NCBI RefSeq assembly: GCF_004197395.1
Contig: NZ_SELS01000027.1
Coordinates: forward strand, 42,888 to 106,887
DNA length: 64,000 bases
Direction: 5' to 3'
DNA from: Paraburkholderia sp. UYCP14C
Lineage (GTDB): Bacteria > Pseudomonadota > Gammaproteobacteria > Burkholderiales > Burkholderiaceae
Of this stretch, positions 8,304-17,091 are shown piece after piece. The first letter of the stretch is position 1; each line of letters begins with the position of its first letter. A program made the translations under genes and the position numbers. The notes below the pieces were generated by a model. It ran no database searches. It saw nothing but the letters and a program-made list of their open reading frames with translations, and was not told the DNA's origin.

Positions 8304-9794
8304 TCAACGTGCGAAGCGGTAATCCTGCGGCCGCACGCGCCGCGTACGCTTGCGAAAGCTGAACGTGAAGCCGGGCCAGATCGCGGTGACCTTGCCGCTG
8401 CGGGTCTGATACCAGCTGTGGCAGCCGCTCGTCCACACCGCGTGCTGCATGTCCTGCTGCAGACGTGCGTTGAAATCGCGCTGCACGTCGGCGCGCAAGG
8501 TCATCGTGCGCGCGTTCTGTTTGCGCAGCACGCGCAGGCAATCGCCGATGTAGCGCAACTGCGACTCGATCATGTAGATCATCGAGTTATGGCCGAGCCC
8601 GGTGTTCGGGCCGGCGATCATGAAGAAGTTCGGGAAGTTCGCGATGCTCGTGCCGAGATACGCTTCGGGGCCGTCGCTCAGCCATAGCGTGCTGAGGTCG
8701 GTGCCGTCGAGACCGGTCACTTCGAACGGCGCGCGCACGTCGTTGACCTGGAAACCCGTGCCGCAGATGATCGCGTCCGCGCGATGATGCACGCCATCTT
8801 CGGTCACGATGCCATCGGCGACGATCTCGCGAATGCCGCTCGTCACGACGTCGACATTGGGCTGACAGACGGCCGGGTAATAGTCGCTCGACAGCAGCAC
8901 GCGCTTGCAGCCGAGCCGGTAGTTCGGCGTGAGCTTCGCGCGCAGCGCCGGGTCTTTCACGCGGCGCTCCAGATAACTGAGGCCGAACTTCATCGGCGTC
9001 TTCATCAGCTTCGGATTGACGACGAACGCGATCCCACGCGATTCGAGCTGCCAATAGATCGCATGACGGACGACGCGCTGCGTGAATGGCAGTGTGCGGA
9101 ACAGCCACTGCGCGCGCGCGCCGATCGGCTTGTCACGCTTGGGCATCACCCACGGCGCGGTACGCTGGAACAGGTCCAGATGCGCGACGCGCGGCTGGAT
9201 TTGCGGCACGAACTGGATCGCGCTCGCGCCGGTGCCGATCACCGCGACGCGTTTGCCGTCGAGCGGATAGGCGTGATCCCAGCGCGCCGAATGGAACAGC
9301 TTGCCTTCGAAACGTTCGATGCCGGCGATGCGCGGCAGCGCGGGACGCGACAGCGGACCGTTCGCTGCGATCAGCACGTCGGCCTCGATGGTTTCGTGCG
9401 CGCCGTTCGTGTCGAGTTCGACGAGCCAGATCTGCCGCGCTTCGTCGAAGCGCGCGGTGCTCACTTTCGCATTGCAGCGCACGTAGCGATCGACTCCGTA
9501 TTTGCGCGCGCAGTGCTGCAGATACGCGAGAATTTCGGCCTGGCTGCTGAACGAGCGCGACCACGCCGGATTCGCCTCGAACGAAAACGAATAGAGATGC
9601 GACGGGACATCGCAGGCCGCGCCGGGGTAGGTATTGTCGCGCCACGTGCCGCCGATGCCGCTCGCGGCCTCATAGACCGTAAACGACGTGATACCCATCT
9701 GCTGCAGACGGATGGCCATGCCGATGCCGGCAAAGCCACTGCCGACGATCGCAATGCGCGGCGTGGTGGATGAAGCGGAAGGGGCAGGCGTCAC
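8304..9794 (-). CDS. Flavin-containing (Baeyer-Villiger type) monooxygenase
   Basis: A 496-residue protein read from a GTG at 9794, which has GGAG six bases upstream; the frame is open a further 52 codons but that part is not conserved. It has the FAD Rossmann motif GSGFAGIG (residues 18-25), GGTWRDNTYPGAACDVPSHLYSFSF, the fingerprint F-x-G-x3-H-x3-W at residues 162-172 (FEGKLFHSARW), and a second NADPH Rossmann motif GTGAS near 187. The family inserts oxygen into ketones using FAD and NADPH. It is divergent from a TetR gene, its probable regulator, and is followed by a hydrolase. Confidence 0.9.
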   Translation of the reverse strand: MTPAPSASSTTPRIAIVGSGFAGIGMAIRLQQMGITSFTVYEAASGIGGTWRDNTYPGAACDVPSHLYSFSFEANPAWSRSFSSQAEILAYLQHCARKYGVDRYVRCNAKVSTARFDEARQIWLVELDTNGAHETIEADVLIAANGPLSRPALPRIAGIERFEGKLFHSARWDHAYPLDGKRVAVIGTGASAIQFVPQIQPRVAHLDLFQRTAPWVMPKRDKPIGARAQWLFRTLPFTQRVVRHAIYWQLESRGIAFVVNPKLMKTPMKFGLSYLERRVKDPALRAKLTPNYRLGCKRVLLSSDYYPAVCQPNVDVVTSGIREIVADGIVTEDGVHHRADAIICGTGFQVNDVRAPFEVTGLDGTDLSTLWLSDGPEAYLGTSIANFPNFFMIAGPNTGLGHNSMIYMIESQLRYIGDCLRVLRKQNARTMTLRADVQRDFNARLQQDMQHAVWTSGCHSWYQTRSGKVTAIWPGFTFSFRKRTRRVRPQDYRFAR

Positions 9795-9990
9795 GGCGGT
9801 CTCCGGGCGGGGCGAAAGCGGCGGGTGAAACGACAGTGGCTGCCGCGCGCTGGGTTCGCGCGGCGCGACAGCCGGCAGCGAAATCGCGCGTCTACACCTG
9901 CCTGCGCCAAGCTTAACGCGCAGGGTAGACAACTGTGCACATCGCGTCAAGATCGTTTAGAGTGCAGCTAATAAACGCGCATACCGCGCG

Positions 9991-10674
9991 ATGATTGAAC
10001 GCACGATGACCACCGTCTCCGAAGCAGCGTCCGTCGCCGGCGCGGAGTTGCCGCCCGGCAAGCGCAAGCTGATCGAAGCCGCGCTGCGGCTGACCGCCGG
10101 TGGGCGCAGTTTCGCGAGCCTCGGCTTGCGCGAGCTCGCGCGCGAGGCGGGGCTCAATCCGAACACGTTCTACCGCCATTTCAGCGCGCTCGACGAACTT
10201 GCGCGCGAAGCCGTCGCCTCGGTGAGCCGGCGGCTGCGGCCGATGCTGCGGCGTGAGCGCTGGCTCGCCGCGCACGACGAACCGCACAGCGTGCCGCGGC
10301 GCGCGTGCGTCGCGTTCTTCGCATTCGCGCTCGCGAACCGCGAGGCGTTCCTGAGCGCGCTGGCCGAATACCACGGCACGTCGCCGGCTTTGCGCGACGC
10401 GGTGCGTGCGAACCTGCACGAGGTATCGGCGGAAATGGCGGACGATGTCGTGCAGCTCGAACTGATGCCGCGACTCGCGCGCGAGACCGTCGACGAAGTC
10501 TGCACGCAGATCGTGCTGCAGCTGTTTCATCTATCCGCTGAATACATCGACGCGAACGACGCGCGCCGCGACGCGTTGATCGATTACGCGGAGCGTTTCA
10601 TCGTGCGGCTGTTCGCGGGGGCGGTCGTACTCGCGCAGCAGGACGGCAGCCGGGCGGAGCCGGCGCGGGCGTGA
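9991..10674 (+). CDS. TetR family transcriptional regulator
   Basis: A 227-residue protein (222 if it starts at the second ATG, 10006). The N-terminal DNA-binding domain spans about residues 25-75, with SLGLRELAREAGLNPNTFYRHF forming the helix-turn-helix. The C-terminal part is the variable ligand-binding region. The FYRHF end and overall layout recall FabR/DesT-like regulators, but this is not enough to assign a ligand. It is transcribed divergently from the monooxygenase/hydrolase pair across a 196-base gap, so control of that pair is the simplest reading. Confidence 0.9.
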   Translation: MIERTMTTVSEAASVAGAELPPGKRKLIEAALRLTAGGRSFASLGLRELAREAGLNPNTFYRHFSALDELAREAVASVSRRLRPMLRRERWLAAHDEPHSVPRRACVAFFAFALANREAFLSALAEYHGTSPALRDAVRANLHEVSAEMADDVVQLELMPRLARETVDEVCTQIVLQLFHLSAEYIDANDARRDALIDYAERFIVRLFAGAVVLAQQDGSRAEPARA

Positions 10675-10711
10675 CCTGAACGAAGGCGGTGCACAAAACC
10701 GGCAAGCAAAA

Positions 10712-10740
10712 AAACAGGCTCCGCGAAGGAGCCTGTTTCT
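10712..10740. terminator. Bidirectional rho-independent terminator
   Basis: AAACAGGCTCC (10712-10722) pairs perfectly with GGAGCCTGTTT (10728-10738) across a 5-base loop. It is flanked by a T-rich tail on the plus strand and by an A run that becomes a T run on the minus strand. It separates the convergent tetR and TPR genes. Confidence 0.9.
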
Positions 10741-10767
10741 TATTAGACGCGCATCGATCGGGTTCGA

Positions 10768-11934
10768 TCAGGTATCGGTCCAACCGGAATCGTCGCTGCT
10801 GCCCATGTCGATGCCGCCGCCGCTGCCGTCGTCGTTCCAGTCGTTCGAACCCTGACCGAAGTCGAGGCCGCCGGCGTTTGCACCGTCGTTGCCGCGCCGG
10901 CGCAGTTCGTCGGGGTCGACGAGCACGTCGCGCTCGACCACGCGGTCACGCCCGTGACTGAGCGCTTCGCCAAGCAGCACGCCGGTCAGCAGACCGCCCA
11001 TGCCGCCGCCCATGCCACCGCCTTGCTGCACGATGACCTGCGGCTGCTGCTGCGGATAAGGCGGCTGCGGACTGCCGAAGCGCTCGGCCTCCTGCGCATA
11101 CGCCGATTGCTGGCCGCTGCCCACGGACGCGGCGGTCGGATCGGGCCGGCCGTCGGCGCGCGCGCGCAGGCTCGCGAGGCGCTGCTCGAACTCGTCGAGC
11201 GCATAAGGCGGCAGCGGATTCTTGCCGTTCGACAGCGTTTCGACGGCGCCGCGCAGTTGCTCTTCGGTCGCTTCGACGTCTTTCTCGAGAAGTTCGTGAC
11301 CCGGCGCGGTGGAGAGCTTCACGTCGAGCTTGATCGAACGCACCGTGTTGAGCATCTCGGTTGCGCGCTTCAATTGCGCGCGGCGATCCTCGTCGGCGCG
11401 CGTGTCTTCCTGGCTGCGCGCGCGGCGCAAGGTCCAGCGCAGCACGAGCGCGATCGCCGCGATCAGAACAATGATACCGATCCACATACCTACCCCCGGA
11501 CCATGCCGTAGTTGCGCTTGCGACGCCATCGCCGACGGTTGCTGCACAGCAGGCGCATTCTGCTGAGCGAACGGATTCGTGGCGTGACGGGTGACGTTGC
11601 CGCCCGCGCTTTGCGCATCGCGGCGCAGGCGCGCTTCGGTTTGCGCGAAGCGACTCGGGTCGGTGAAGCGGATCTGCGGATCGAGCGTCTTCGCCTGTTG
11701 GATCTGCGCGAGCGCTTCGGCGGAACGACCTTCGCGATCGAGCACCTGAGCGTACAGATAGTGCGCGTGGGCGTTGTTCGGATGCGCTTGCAACACTTCG
11801 GTGAGGCCGGCGTCGGCCTGCTGCCAGTTGCCCTGCGACATCGCCGATTCGATTTGCTGAACGGTCGGCACCGCAAACGCCGCGGCCGACACGAGCAGCA
11901 GCGAAGCGAAGGCGGTTGCGAAAAGTTTTTTCAT
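10768..11934 (-). CDS. TPR-containing membrane protein, partner of PspA
   Basis: A 388-residue protein. A signal peptide (MKKLFATAFASLLLVSAAAFA) is followed by tetratricopeptide-like helices (about 28-90: GNWQQADAGLTEVLQAHPNNAHAHYLYA) and a membrane helix MWIGIIVLIAAIALVL (about 150-165). A helical cytoplasmic region then leads to a low-complexity tail with the Gly-rich GGGMGGGMGG and an acidic Asp/Ser/Gly C-terminus. It has no recognised catalytic motif. It follows pspA on the same strand with a 170-base gap, suggesting a membrane-stress module in which the TPR part is outside and the tail inside. The exact function is unknown. Confidence 0.85.
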   Translation of the reverse strand: MKKLFATAFASLLLVSAAAFAVPTVQQIESAMSQGNWQQADAGLTEVLQAHPNNAHAHYLYAQVLDREGRSAEALAQIQQAKTLDPQIRFTDPSRFAQTEARLRRDAQSAGGNVTRHATNPFAQQNAPAVQQPSAMASQAQLRHGPGVGMWIGIIVLIAAIALVLRWTLRRARSQEDTRADEDRRAQLKRATEMLNTVRSIKLDVKLSTAPGHELLEKDVEATEEQLRGAVETLSNGKNPLPPYALDEFEQRLASLRARADGRPDPTAASVGSGQQSAYAQEAERFGSPQPPYPQQQPQVIVQQGGGMGGGMGGLLTGVLLGEALSHGRDRVVERDVLVDPDELRRRGNDGANAGGLDFGQGSNDWNDDGSGGGIDMGSSDDSGWTDT

Positions 11935-12104
11935 TTGCAGACCGGGCGGGGCGCGCCCGTCTCCATCAGTCGATTGCGGTGGCTGCCTGCGGCGGCCGGT
12001 ATGCCGGTGCGTTCAGGAGCGAGCGCACCGGCATGTACTGCTACTGCTACTGCTGTTGTCATTGCTGTGCGTACTTGCCGTGAAGCGGCACACGCATCCG
12101 GCGC

Positions 12105-12785
12105 TTACTGCGCCGGCGTATTGAGCTGCTTTTTCAACGCTTCGAGCCGATCGTCGACGGACGGGCCGCGGTTCAGATCCGCGAGCTTGTCGTCGAGTGC
12201 CTTGCCGCTTTTCTCGTCGGCGGAGTTCAGACGTGCATCGGAACGCGCGTTCGACAGCGCGACCTTGTCTTCGAGCTTCTGGAAATCCTCGGACAGGTTC
12301 TTGCCGCCGATGCCGCCGAGTGCGGTGGCCGCGGTATCTTTCGCCTGCGCGATCTGCTGCTTGGCCTGCAGGATGTTCGAGCGCGCGTTCAGGTCGTTGC
12401 GGCGCGTGCGCATGTCGTCGATCTGGCTCTTCAGTTGCGCGACCGACGGCTCCAGCGAAGTCAGTTCTTTCGTCAGCGCATCGCGTTCGGCTTCGGCGGT
12501 GGCCTGCGCGCCGAGCGCCTCGCGCGCGAGCGCTTCGTCGCCGGACTGCAGCGCACGGCGGGCACCGTCTTCATACTTCTTCGCCTTGTCCGCGGCAACA
12601 TCGCGCTTGCTTTGCTGGGTGGCGACCTGCGCCTGAATCTCGATCAGCGAGTTCTCGGCCTTGCCGATGCTGTCGTCGAGTTCGCGCACGATCTGGCGCG
12701 AGTCGCGCGACGGATCCTGCACCGAGTCGGCCGCATCGTTCAGAAGACCTTTGAGCGTGCGCGAAATGCTGTCAAAAAGCGACAT
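12105..12785 (-). CDS. pspA: PspA/IM30 (Vipp1) family membrane-stress protein
   Basis: A 226-residue protein, almost entirely helical. It starts MSLFDSISRTLKGLLNDAAD, an amphipathic membrane-binding helix, then QDPSRDSRQIVRELDDSIG, and a long coiled coil (about 40-150) typical of PspA/IM30. Such proteins polymerise on the inner membrane and protect it from leakage. No pspBC or pspF gene is nearby; instead a TPR membrane protein follows. AGG sits about 9 bases before the ATG. The C-terminal 50 residues are Asp/Lys-rich. Confidence 0.9.
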   Translation of the reverse strand: MSLFDSISRTLKGLLNDAADSVQDPSRDSRQIVRELDDSIGKAENSLIEIQAQVATQQSKRDVAADKAKKYEDGARRALQSGDEALAREALGAQATAEAERDALTKELTSLEPSVAQLKSQIDDMRTRRNDLNARSNILQAKQQIAQAKDTAATALGGIGGKNLSEDFQKLEDKVALSNARSDARLNSADEKSGKALDDKLADLNRGPSVDDRLEALKKQLNTPAQ

Positions 12786-13245
12786 GAAAACCTCCAGAGA
12801 ATGTAAGCGGCGCCGACGATGCGTGCGCGCCTGGCTACCTTGAACTACTGCTACTTTACGCCGCCGCGCGCGATGCTGCGCAACGTTCGGACCGGAGTTC
12901 GGGGCGCACTGGCCAATTGCAATAGCGCGGTGCGTTTTTGTTGGGGCGCAATGCCGGGTCGAGGGTTGTCTGGATGATGTGAAGCCGCGATGGGCATGGA
13001 CTTGACGGCGGATATTACACCATCGGCAGTCTTAAAGACGGCTTAAACGATGCGGCCTTCCGAAGGCTCGCACGTTGCCTTCAAAGCCACTGTTGGCGCG
13101 TGTGAGCGGGCGTTATCGAGCGGCATTTCATACGGGTGTCACCGATGTAACGATATGCAACGGGGACGCGTTGCATACCTTTGCCGGCTCGCTCGGATGC
13201 AGTGATCGCGGTTCGATGCGCGGTAATGTGCCGTGACGCGTTGCG
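12786..13245. other. Intergenic region between pspA and the ribbon-helix-helix gene
   Basis: 460 bases without a supported gene. A 7-bp hairpin (GTGACGC 13233-13239 with GCGTCAC 13243-13249) overlaps the stop of the upstream minus-strand gene and may end its transcript. The rest probably contains the pspA promoter; no sigma-54 -24/-12 site (as used by enteric pspA) was recognised. Confidence 0.4.
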
Positions 13246-13941
13246 TCACGCGAAACGGCCGCCTTCGGCGCTCGGGTCGCCGTGCGGTTCGTCGTCGTCG
13301 GGGGACTGGTCGTGGTGGCGGCGCTTGAGTGAGTTGCGCAGACGCGCCGACGCGCCGGGCAGCCGTTTCGACGCGGCGTTGTCGATTGCGTCCGCTTCCG
13401 CGTTTTCCGCGTTGTCGGCGGCTCGCGCTGCCGTCAGACGCGCGACGGCCTCGGCGGTGGCCGCGGCCTGTTCGTCCTGCTCTGCGGCAAGCGCGGCGGC
13501 GACGCCGGCGGGAAGCAGCGGCGCGGGAGAATCGGCGGCGCCGGCGGCGAGGGCGGGCCGACCGGCTTGCTGTAGCGCGGGCGAATCCACGGCATCCGGC
13601 GCGCCCGATGCGGGGTTAGCGGCAGCGCTTGACGCGGCGCCCGCCGTACCCGCACCGTCTTTCTCAGGCGCTTGCAGCGCCACCGGCACCGCGGCGCGCG
13701 CATAGCGCGTACCGCGCGCGACGCGCTGCAGCGCCGCGTTCAGCGCATCGGGCGCACGCGGCGCGCGCAGCCGGTCGACGATGCTCGCGGCCTTGACCTG
13801 TTCGCTGGTCGCGCCGAAGCTCAGCACCGCGCGCCGCATCAGTTCGCTCACGCTGATGCCCAGATCTTCCGCGGTCGCGGTGATCGCACGTTTCTGCGCG
13901 GTCGTGACGAATACGACGATGCGCTCGCTGGGCTTGGACAT
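13246..13941 (-). CDS. Ribbon-helix-helix-like protein with Ala-rich tail
   Basis: A 231-residue protein of unknown function. The first 55 residues, with RIVVFVTTAQKRAITATAED followed by LGISVSELMRRAVLSFG, look like a strand followed by two helices, the ribbon-helix-helix DNA-binding fold seen in Arc, MetJ and MobC-type proteins. From about residue 90 onward the sequence is Ala/Pro-rich and probably disordered, ending in a basic RNSLKRRHHD and an acidic DDDEPHGD patch. It has no operon partner; it is divergent from PBP1A. A DNA-binding role is inference. Confidence 0.7.
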   Translation of the reverse strand: MSKPSERIVVFVTTAQKRAITATAEDLGISVSELMRRAVLSFGATSEQVKAASIVDRLRAPRAPDALNAALQRVARGTRYARAAVPVALQAPEKDGAGTAGAASSAAANPASGAPDAVDSPALQQAGRPALAAGAADSPAPLLPAGVAAALAAEQDEQAAATAEAVARLTAARAADNAENAEADAIDNAASKRLPGASARLRNSLKRRHHDQSPDDDEPHGDPSAEGGRFA

Positions 13942-14499
13942 GATCGACTCGCAGTCTTGTTGGCATAGGCGGGTCGGCGCGTGCCTCCGGGTACGGTGTC
14001 GGAACCCGTCATCGGAGCTGCCGTTGGAACCGCCGTTGGGGTCCCCGTCGCGCGCATCGAGGGACGCGCGCGGGGTTCATCATATGACGAGTTGCGCCGC
14101 CACGGAACAAGCGCGGTGCGAAAATCCCGTGACATCAATGAGTTGTAGTGTTTGCGGCCGGTTTGTCCACAGCCCTTTCAACAGAAAATGTTGATAACCC
14201 CGCATAAACGGCGCGTCGCACGCAGGCCGCCACGTGCGCTGCGCGAAATTACAGACCCTTACCAGGAAAAGGCGGCTGGCGAAGGGAATTCTTACAAAAA
14301 AACTGCGTTGGACCACTGCCGATTTCTTTAAAATGCGCTGTTACGTTGCGCCGGACATGGTCCGAGGCGTGCCGTGCGGCCGGCCGGGGGCAAGGTCCGC
14401 AGGGCGGCGTACGTCCAGGCCACGATGTCGAACACGACCCATGCGCGCGCCGCGAGCGCGCGCAGACAGGCGCGCAGTTGCGGGCCCATTATTCCAGTC
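13942..14499. other. Intergenic region upstream of mrcA
   Basis: 558 bases with no supported gene. It includes a 35-bp DnaA-box-like element (14163-14197, listed separately) and the promoter of the PBP1A gene. AT-rich stretches near 14290-14330 (TTCTTACAAAAAAACTGCG, TTTCTTTAAAATGCG) are the best promoter candidates. Confidence 0.4.
14163..14197 (+). repeat. 35-bp DnaA-box-like element, copy upstream of mrcA
   Basis: TTGTCCACA (14163-14171) and TGTTGATAA (14189-14197) flank a central CTTTCAACAG. Aligned base by base, 26 of 35 positions equal the first copy of the array at 18681. The outer 9-mers are inverted near-copies of the DnaA box TTATCCACA. Confidence 0.7.
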
Positions 14500-17001
14500 A
14501 TGCCAATCATCAAACGACCGCATTCCTCGAACTCTCCGGCCGGTGAAGACCGGGACTCCCAACAACGCACCCCTGGACGCAACGCCGCTTCGCGCGACGC
14601 CGGCCGCGGCCGGCGTTCGATCGGCGCGTCGCTCGTGCTGTGGTTCGTCGGCCTGATCGCGACCATGGTCGTGGTCGGCGCGCTGATCGTCGGCTATGCG
14701 CTCGTCGTGATGGGGCCGCAGCTGCCGTCGCTCGACGCGCTGACCGACTATCGCCCGAAAGTGCCGCTGCGCGTCTATACCGCCGATCACGTGCTGATCG
14801 GCGAATTCGGCGAGGAGCGGCGCAGCCTCGTGCGCTTCCAGGACATCCCCGACCAGATGAAAAAAGCGGTGCTCGCGATCGAGGACTACCGCTTCTACGA
14901 ACACGGCGGCGTCGACTTCCTCGGCATCCTGCGCGCCGGTTTCGCCGACCTCGCGCACGGCGGTGCATCGCAGGGCGCGAGCACGATCACGATGCAGGTC
15001 GCGCGCAACTTCTTCCTGTCCAGCGAGAAGACCTACACGCGCAAGGTCTACGAAATGCTGCTCGCGTACAAGATCGAGCGCGCGCTGACCAAAGACCAGA
15101 TCCTCGAGCTGTACATGAACCAGATCTATCTGGGCGAGCGCGCGTACGGCTTCGCCGCGGCCGCGCGCGTGTACTTCGGCAAGGACCTGAAGGACATCAC
15201 GCTGGCCGAGGCCGCGATGCTCGCGGGCCTGCCGAAGGCGCCGTCCGCGTATAACCCGGTCGTCAATCCGAAGCGCGCGAAGATCCGTCAGGAGTACATC
15301 CTGCGACGCATGCTCGAGCTGAACTACATCACGCAGCAGCAGTACGACCAGGCGGTGAAGGAAGAGATTCACACCAGGAATCCGGGCAACGAATACAACG
15401 TGCACGCCGAGTACGTCGCCGAAATGGTGCGGCAGATGATGTACGCGCAGTACAAGGACGAAACCTATACGCGCGGCCTGAACGTCACGACGACCATCGA
15501 TTCCGCCGATCAGGACGCCGCGTATCGCGCGGTGCGCAAGGGCGTGATGGACTACGAGCGGCGCCACGGCTATCGCGGACCGGAAGGCTTCGTGCAGTTG
15601 CCCGAGGCGGGCGACGACCGCGACCAGACGATCGACGACGCGCTGACCGATCACCCGGACAACGGCGAGATCATCGCCGGCGTGGTGACGGACGCGAGCG
15701 CGAAGCAGGTGGTCGCGCAACTGGTCGACGGCACCCAGGTGACGGTGTCGGGCGATGGCCTGCGTTTCGTCGCCGCCGCGCTGAGCCCGCGCGCGAATCA
15801 GACGCTGCGCATCAGGCCCGGCTCGATCGTGCGCCTCGTCGCCGACGACAAGGGCAACTGGCAGATCACACAGCTGCCGCAGGTGGAGGGCGCGCTCGTA
15901 TCGCTGACGCCGCAGGACGGCGCGATCCGCGCGCTGATCGGCGGCTTCGACTTCAACAAGAACAAGTTCAACCATGTGACGCAAGCGTGGCGCCAGCCGG
16001 GTTCGAGCTTCAAGCCGTTCATCTATTCGGCGGCGCTCGACAAGGGACTCGGACCGGCGACGATCATCAACGATGCGCCGCTGTACTTCCCGCCGAGCAC
16101 GCCGGGCGGCGACGCATGGGAGCCGAAGGACGACGACCAGCCCGATGGTCCGATGTCGATGCGCCTCGCGCTGCAGAAGTCGAAGAACCTGGTGTCGATC
16201 CGTATCCTGTCGTTCATCGGCACCAAGTACGCGCAGGACTTCGTCACGCAGCGCTTCGGCTTCGACGCCGACAAGACCCCGCCATATCTGCCGATGGCGC
16301 TCGGTGCGGGCCTCGTCACGCCGTTGCAGTCGGCGGGCGCGTACTCGGTGTTCGCGAACGGCGGCTACCGGATCAATCCGTATCTGATCAACGAAGTGAC
16401 CGACGCGCACGGCGTGGCGATCTCGCGCGCGCAGCCGCTCGTCGCGGGGCGCGACGCACCGCGTACGCTCGAGCCGCGTAACGCGTACATCATGAACAGC
16501 CTGTTGCACTCGGTCGCGACCGCGGGCACGGGGGCGGGCACCAACGTGCTGAAGCGCTCGGACCTGCAGGGCAAGACCGGCACGACCAACGACGCGAAGG
16601 ACGGCTGGTTCGCCGGCTATCAGCAGTCGCTGGTGGCGGTCGCGTGGATGGGCTACGACCAGCCGAAGAGCCTCGGCAGCCGCGAATTCGGCGCGCAGCT
16701 CGCGCTGCCGATCTGGGTCGAGTACATGCAGCGCGCGCTGCGCGGCGTGCCGCAGGCCGAGCCGCAGCAGCCCGACGGCGTGACGGTGATGAACGGCGAG
16801 CTGTTCTTTACCGACATGGTGCCGGGGCAAGGCTTCGTCGCGAGCATCGGCCTCGATTCGGGCAATCCGATGGCCGGCGCGAGCGATGCGATGGGTGGTG
16901 TCGGGCCGGCGGGCATGACGCCGCCGGCGGTACCGCCGCCGAGCGTGTCGACGACCGAGAAGAAGCAGATTATGGATCTGTTCGAGTCGAATAAGCCGTG
17001 A
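14500..17001 (+). CDS. mrcA: Penicillin-binding protein 1A (bifunctional glycosyltransferase/transpeptidase)
   Basis: An 833-residue class A PBP if started at 14500 (MPIIKRP); in-frame starts at 14374 and 14425 exist and no candidate has a strong ribosome site. A cytoplasmic basic leader precedes the membrane helix at about 41-71. The glycosyltransferase domain has EDYRFYEHGGVDF with Glu128 and the TITMQVARNFFLS and KIERALTKDQILELYMNQ blocks. The transpeptidase domain has Ser502-x-x-Lys505 (SSFK), SKN at 561-563 and KTG at 692-694. It polymerises and cross-links peptidoglycan in the periplasm. An OB-like insert lies between the two domains, as in other PBP1A proteins. A C-terminal Pro/Gly linker ends the protein. 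Confidence 0.93.
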   Translation: MPIIKRPHSSNSPAGEDRDSQQRTPGRNAASRDAGRGRRSIGASLVLWFVGLIATMVVVGALIVGYALVVMGPQLPSLDALTDYRPKVPLRVYTADHVLIGEFGEERRSLVRFQDIPDQMKKAVLAIEDYRFYEHGGVDFLGILRAGFADLAHGGASQGASTITMQVARNFFLSSEKTYTRKVYEMLLAYKIERALTKDQILELYMNQIYLGERAYGFAAAARVYFGKDLKDITLAEAAMLAGLPKAPSAYNPVVNPKRAKIRQEYILRRMLELNYITQQQYDQAVKEEIHTRNPGNEYNVHAEYVAEMVRQMMYAQYKDETYTRGLNVTTTIDSADQDAAYRAVRKGVMDYERRHGYRGPEGFVQLPEAGDDRDQTIDDALTDHPDNGEIIAGVVTDASAKQVVAQLVDGTQVTVSGDGLRFVAAALSPRANQTLRIRPGSIVRLVADDKGNWQITQLPQVEGALVSLTPQDGAIRALIGGFDFNKNKFNHVTQAWRQPGSSFKPFIYSAALDKGLGPATIINDAPLYFPPSTPGGDAWEPKDDDQPDGPMSMRLALQKSKNLVSIRILSFIGTKYAQDFVTQRFGFDADKTPPYLPMALGAGLVTPLQSAGAYSVFANGGYRINPYLINEVTDAHGVAISRAQPLVAGRDAPRTLEPRNAYIMNSLLHSVATAGTGAGTNVLKRSDLQGKTGTTNDAKDGWFAGYQQSLVAVAWMGYDQPKSLGSREFGAQLALPIWVEYMQRALRGVPQAEPQQPDGVTVMNGELFFTDMVPGQGFVASIGLDSGNPMAGASDAMGGVGPAGMTPPAVPPPSVSTTEKKQIMDLFESNKP

Positions 17002-17017
17002 TGTAGAGGTCTTGAAC

Positions 17018-17045
17018 GGCGGGCGTGCCGCTCGGCATACCCGCC
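17018..17045. terminator. Hairpin between convergent mrcA and the T6SS island
   Basis: GGCGGG (17018-17023) pairs with CCCGCC (17040-17045), and TGCC with GGCA inside it. There is no U run on either side, so it may act as a terminator or an mRNA-end stabiliser. Confidence 0.45.
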
Positions 17046-17091
17046 TTGACTGGTCTGGATGAATCCACGTTCGCCGCTTGGGGCGCTCTCG

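Noticed and set aside
14341-16830. 829-codon open frame opposite mrcA
   Set aside because: Arg/His-rich product antisense to a clear PBP1A; typical of GC-rich DNA where the third codon position keeps antisense frames open.
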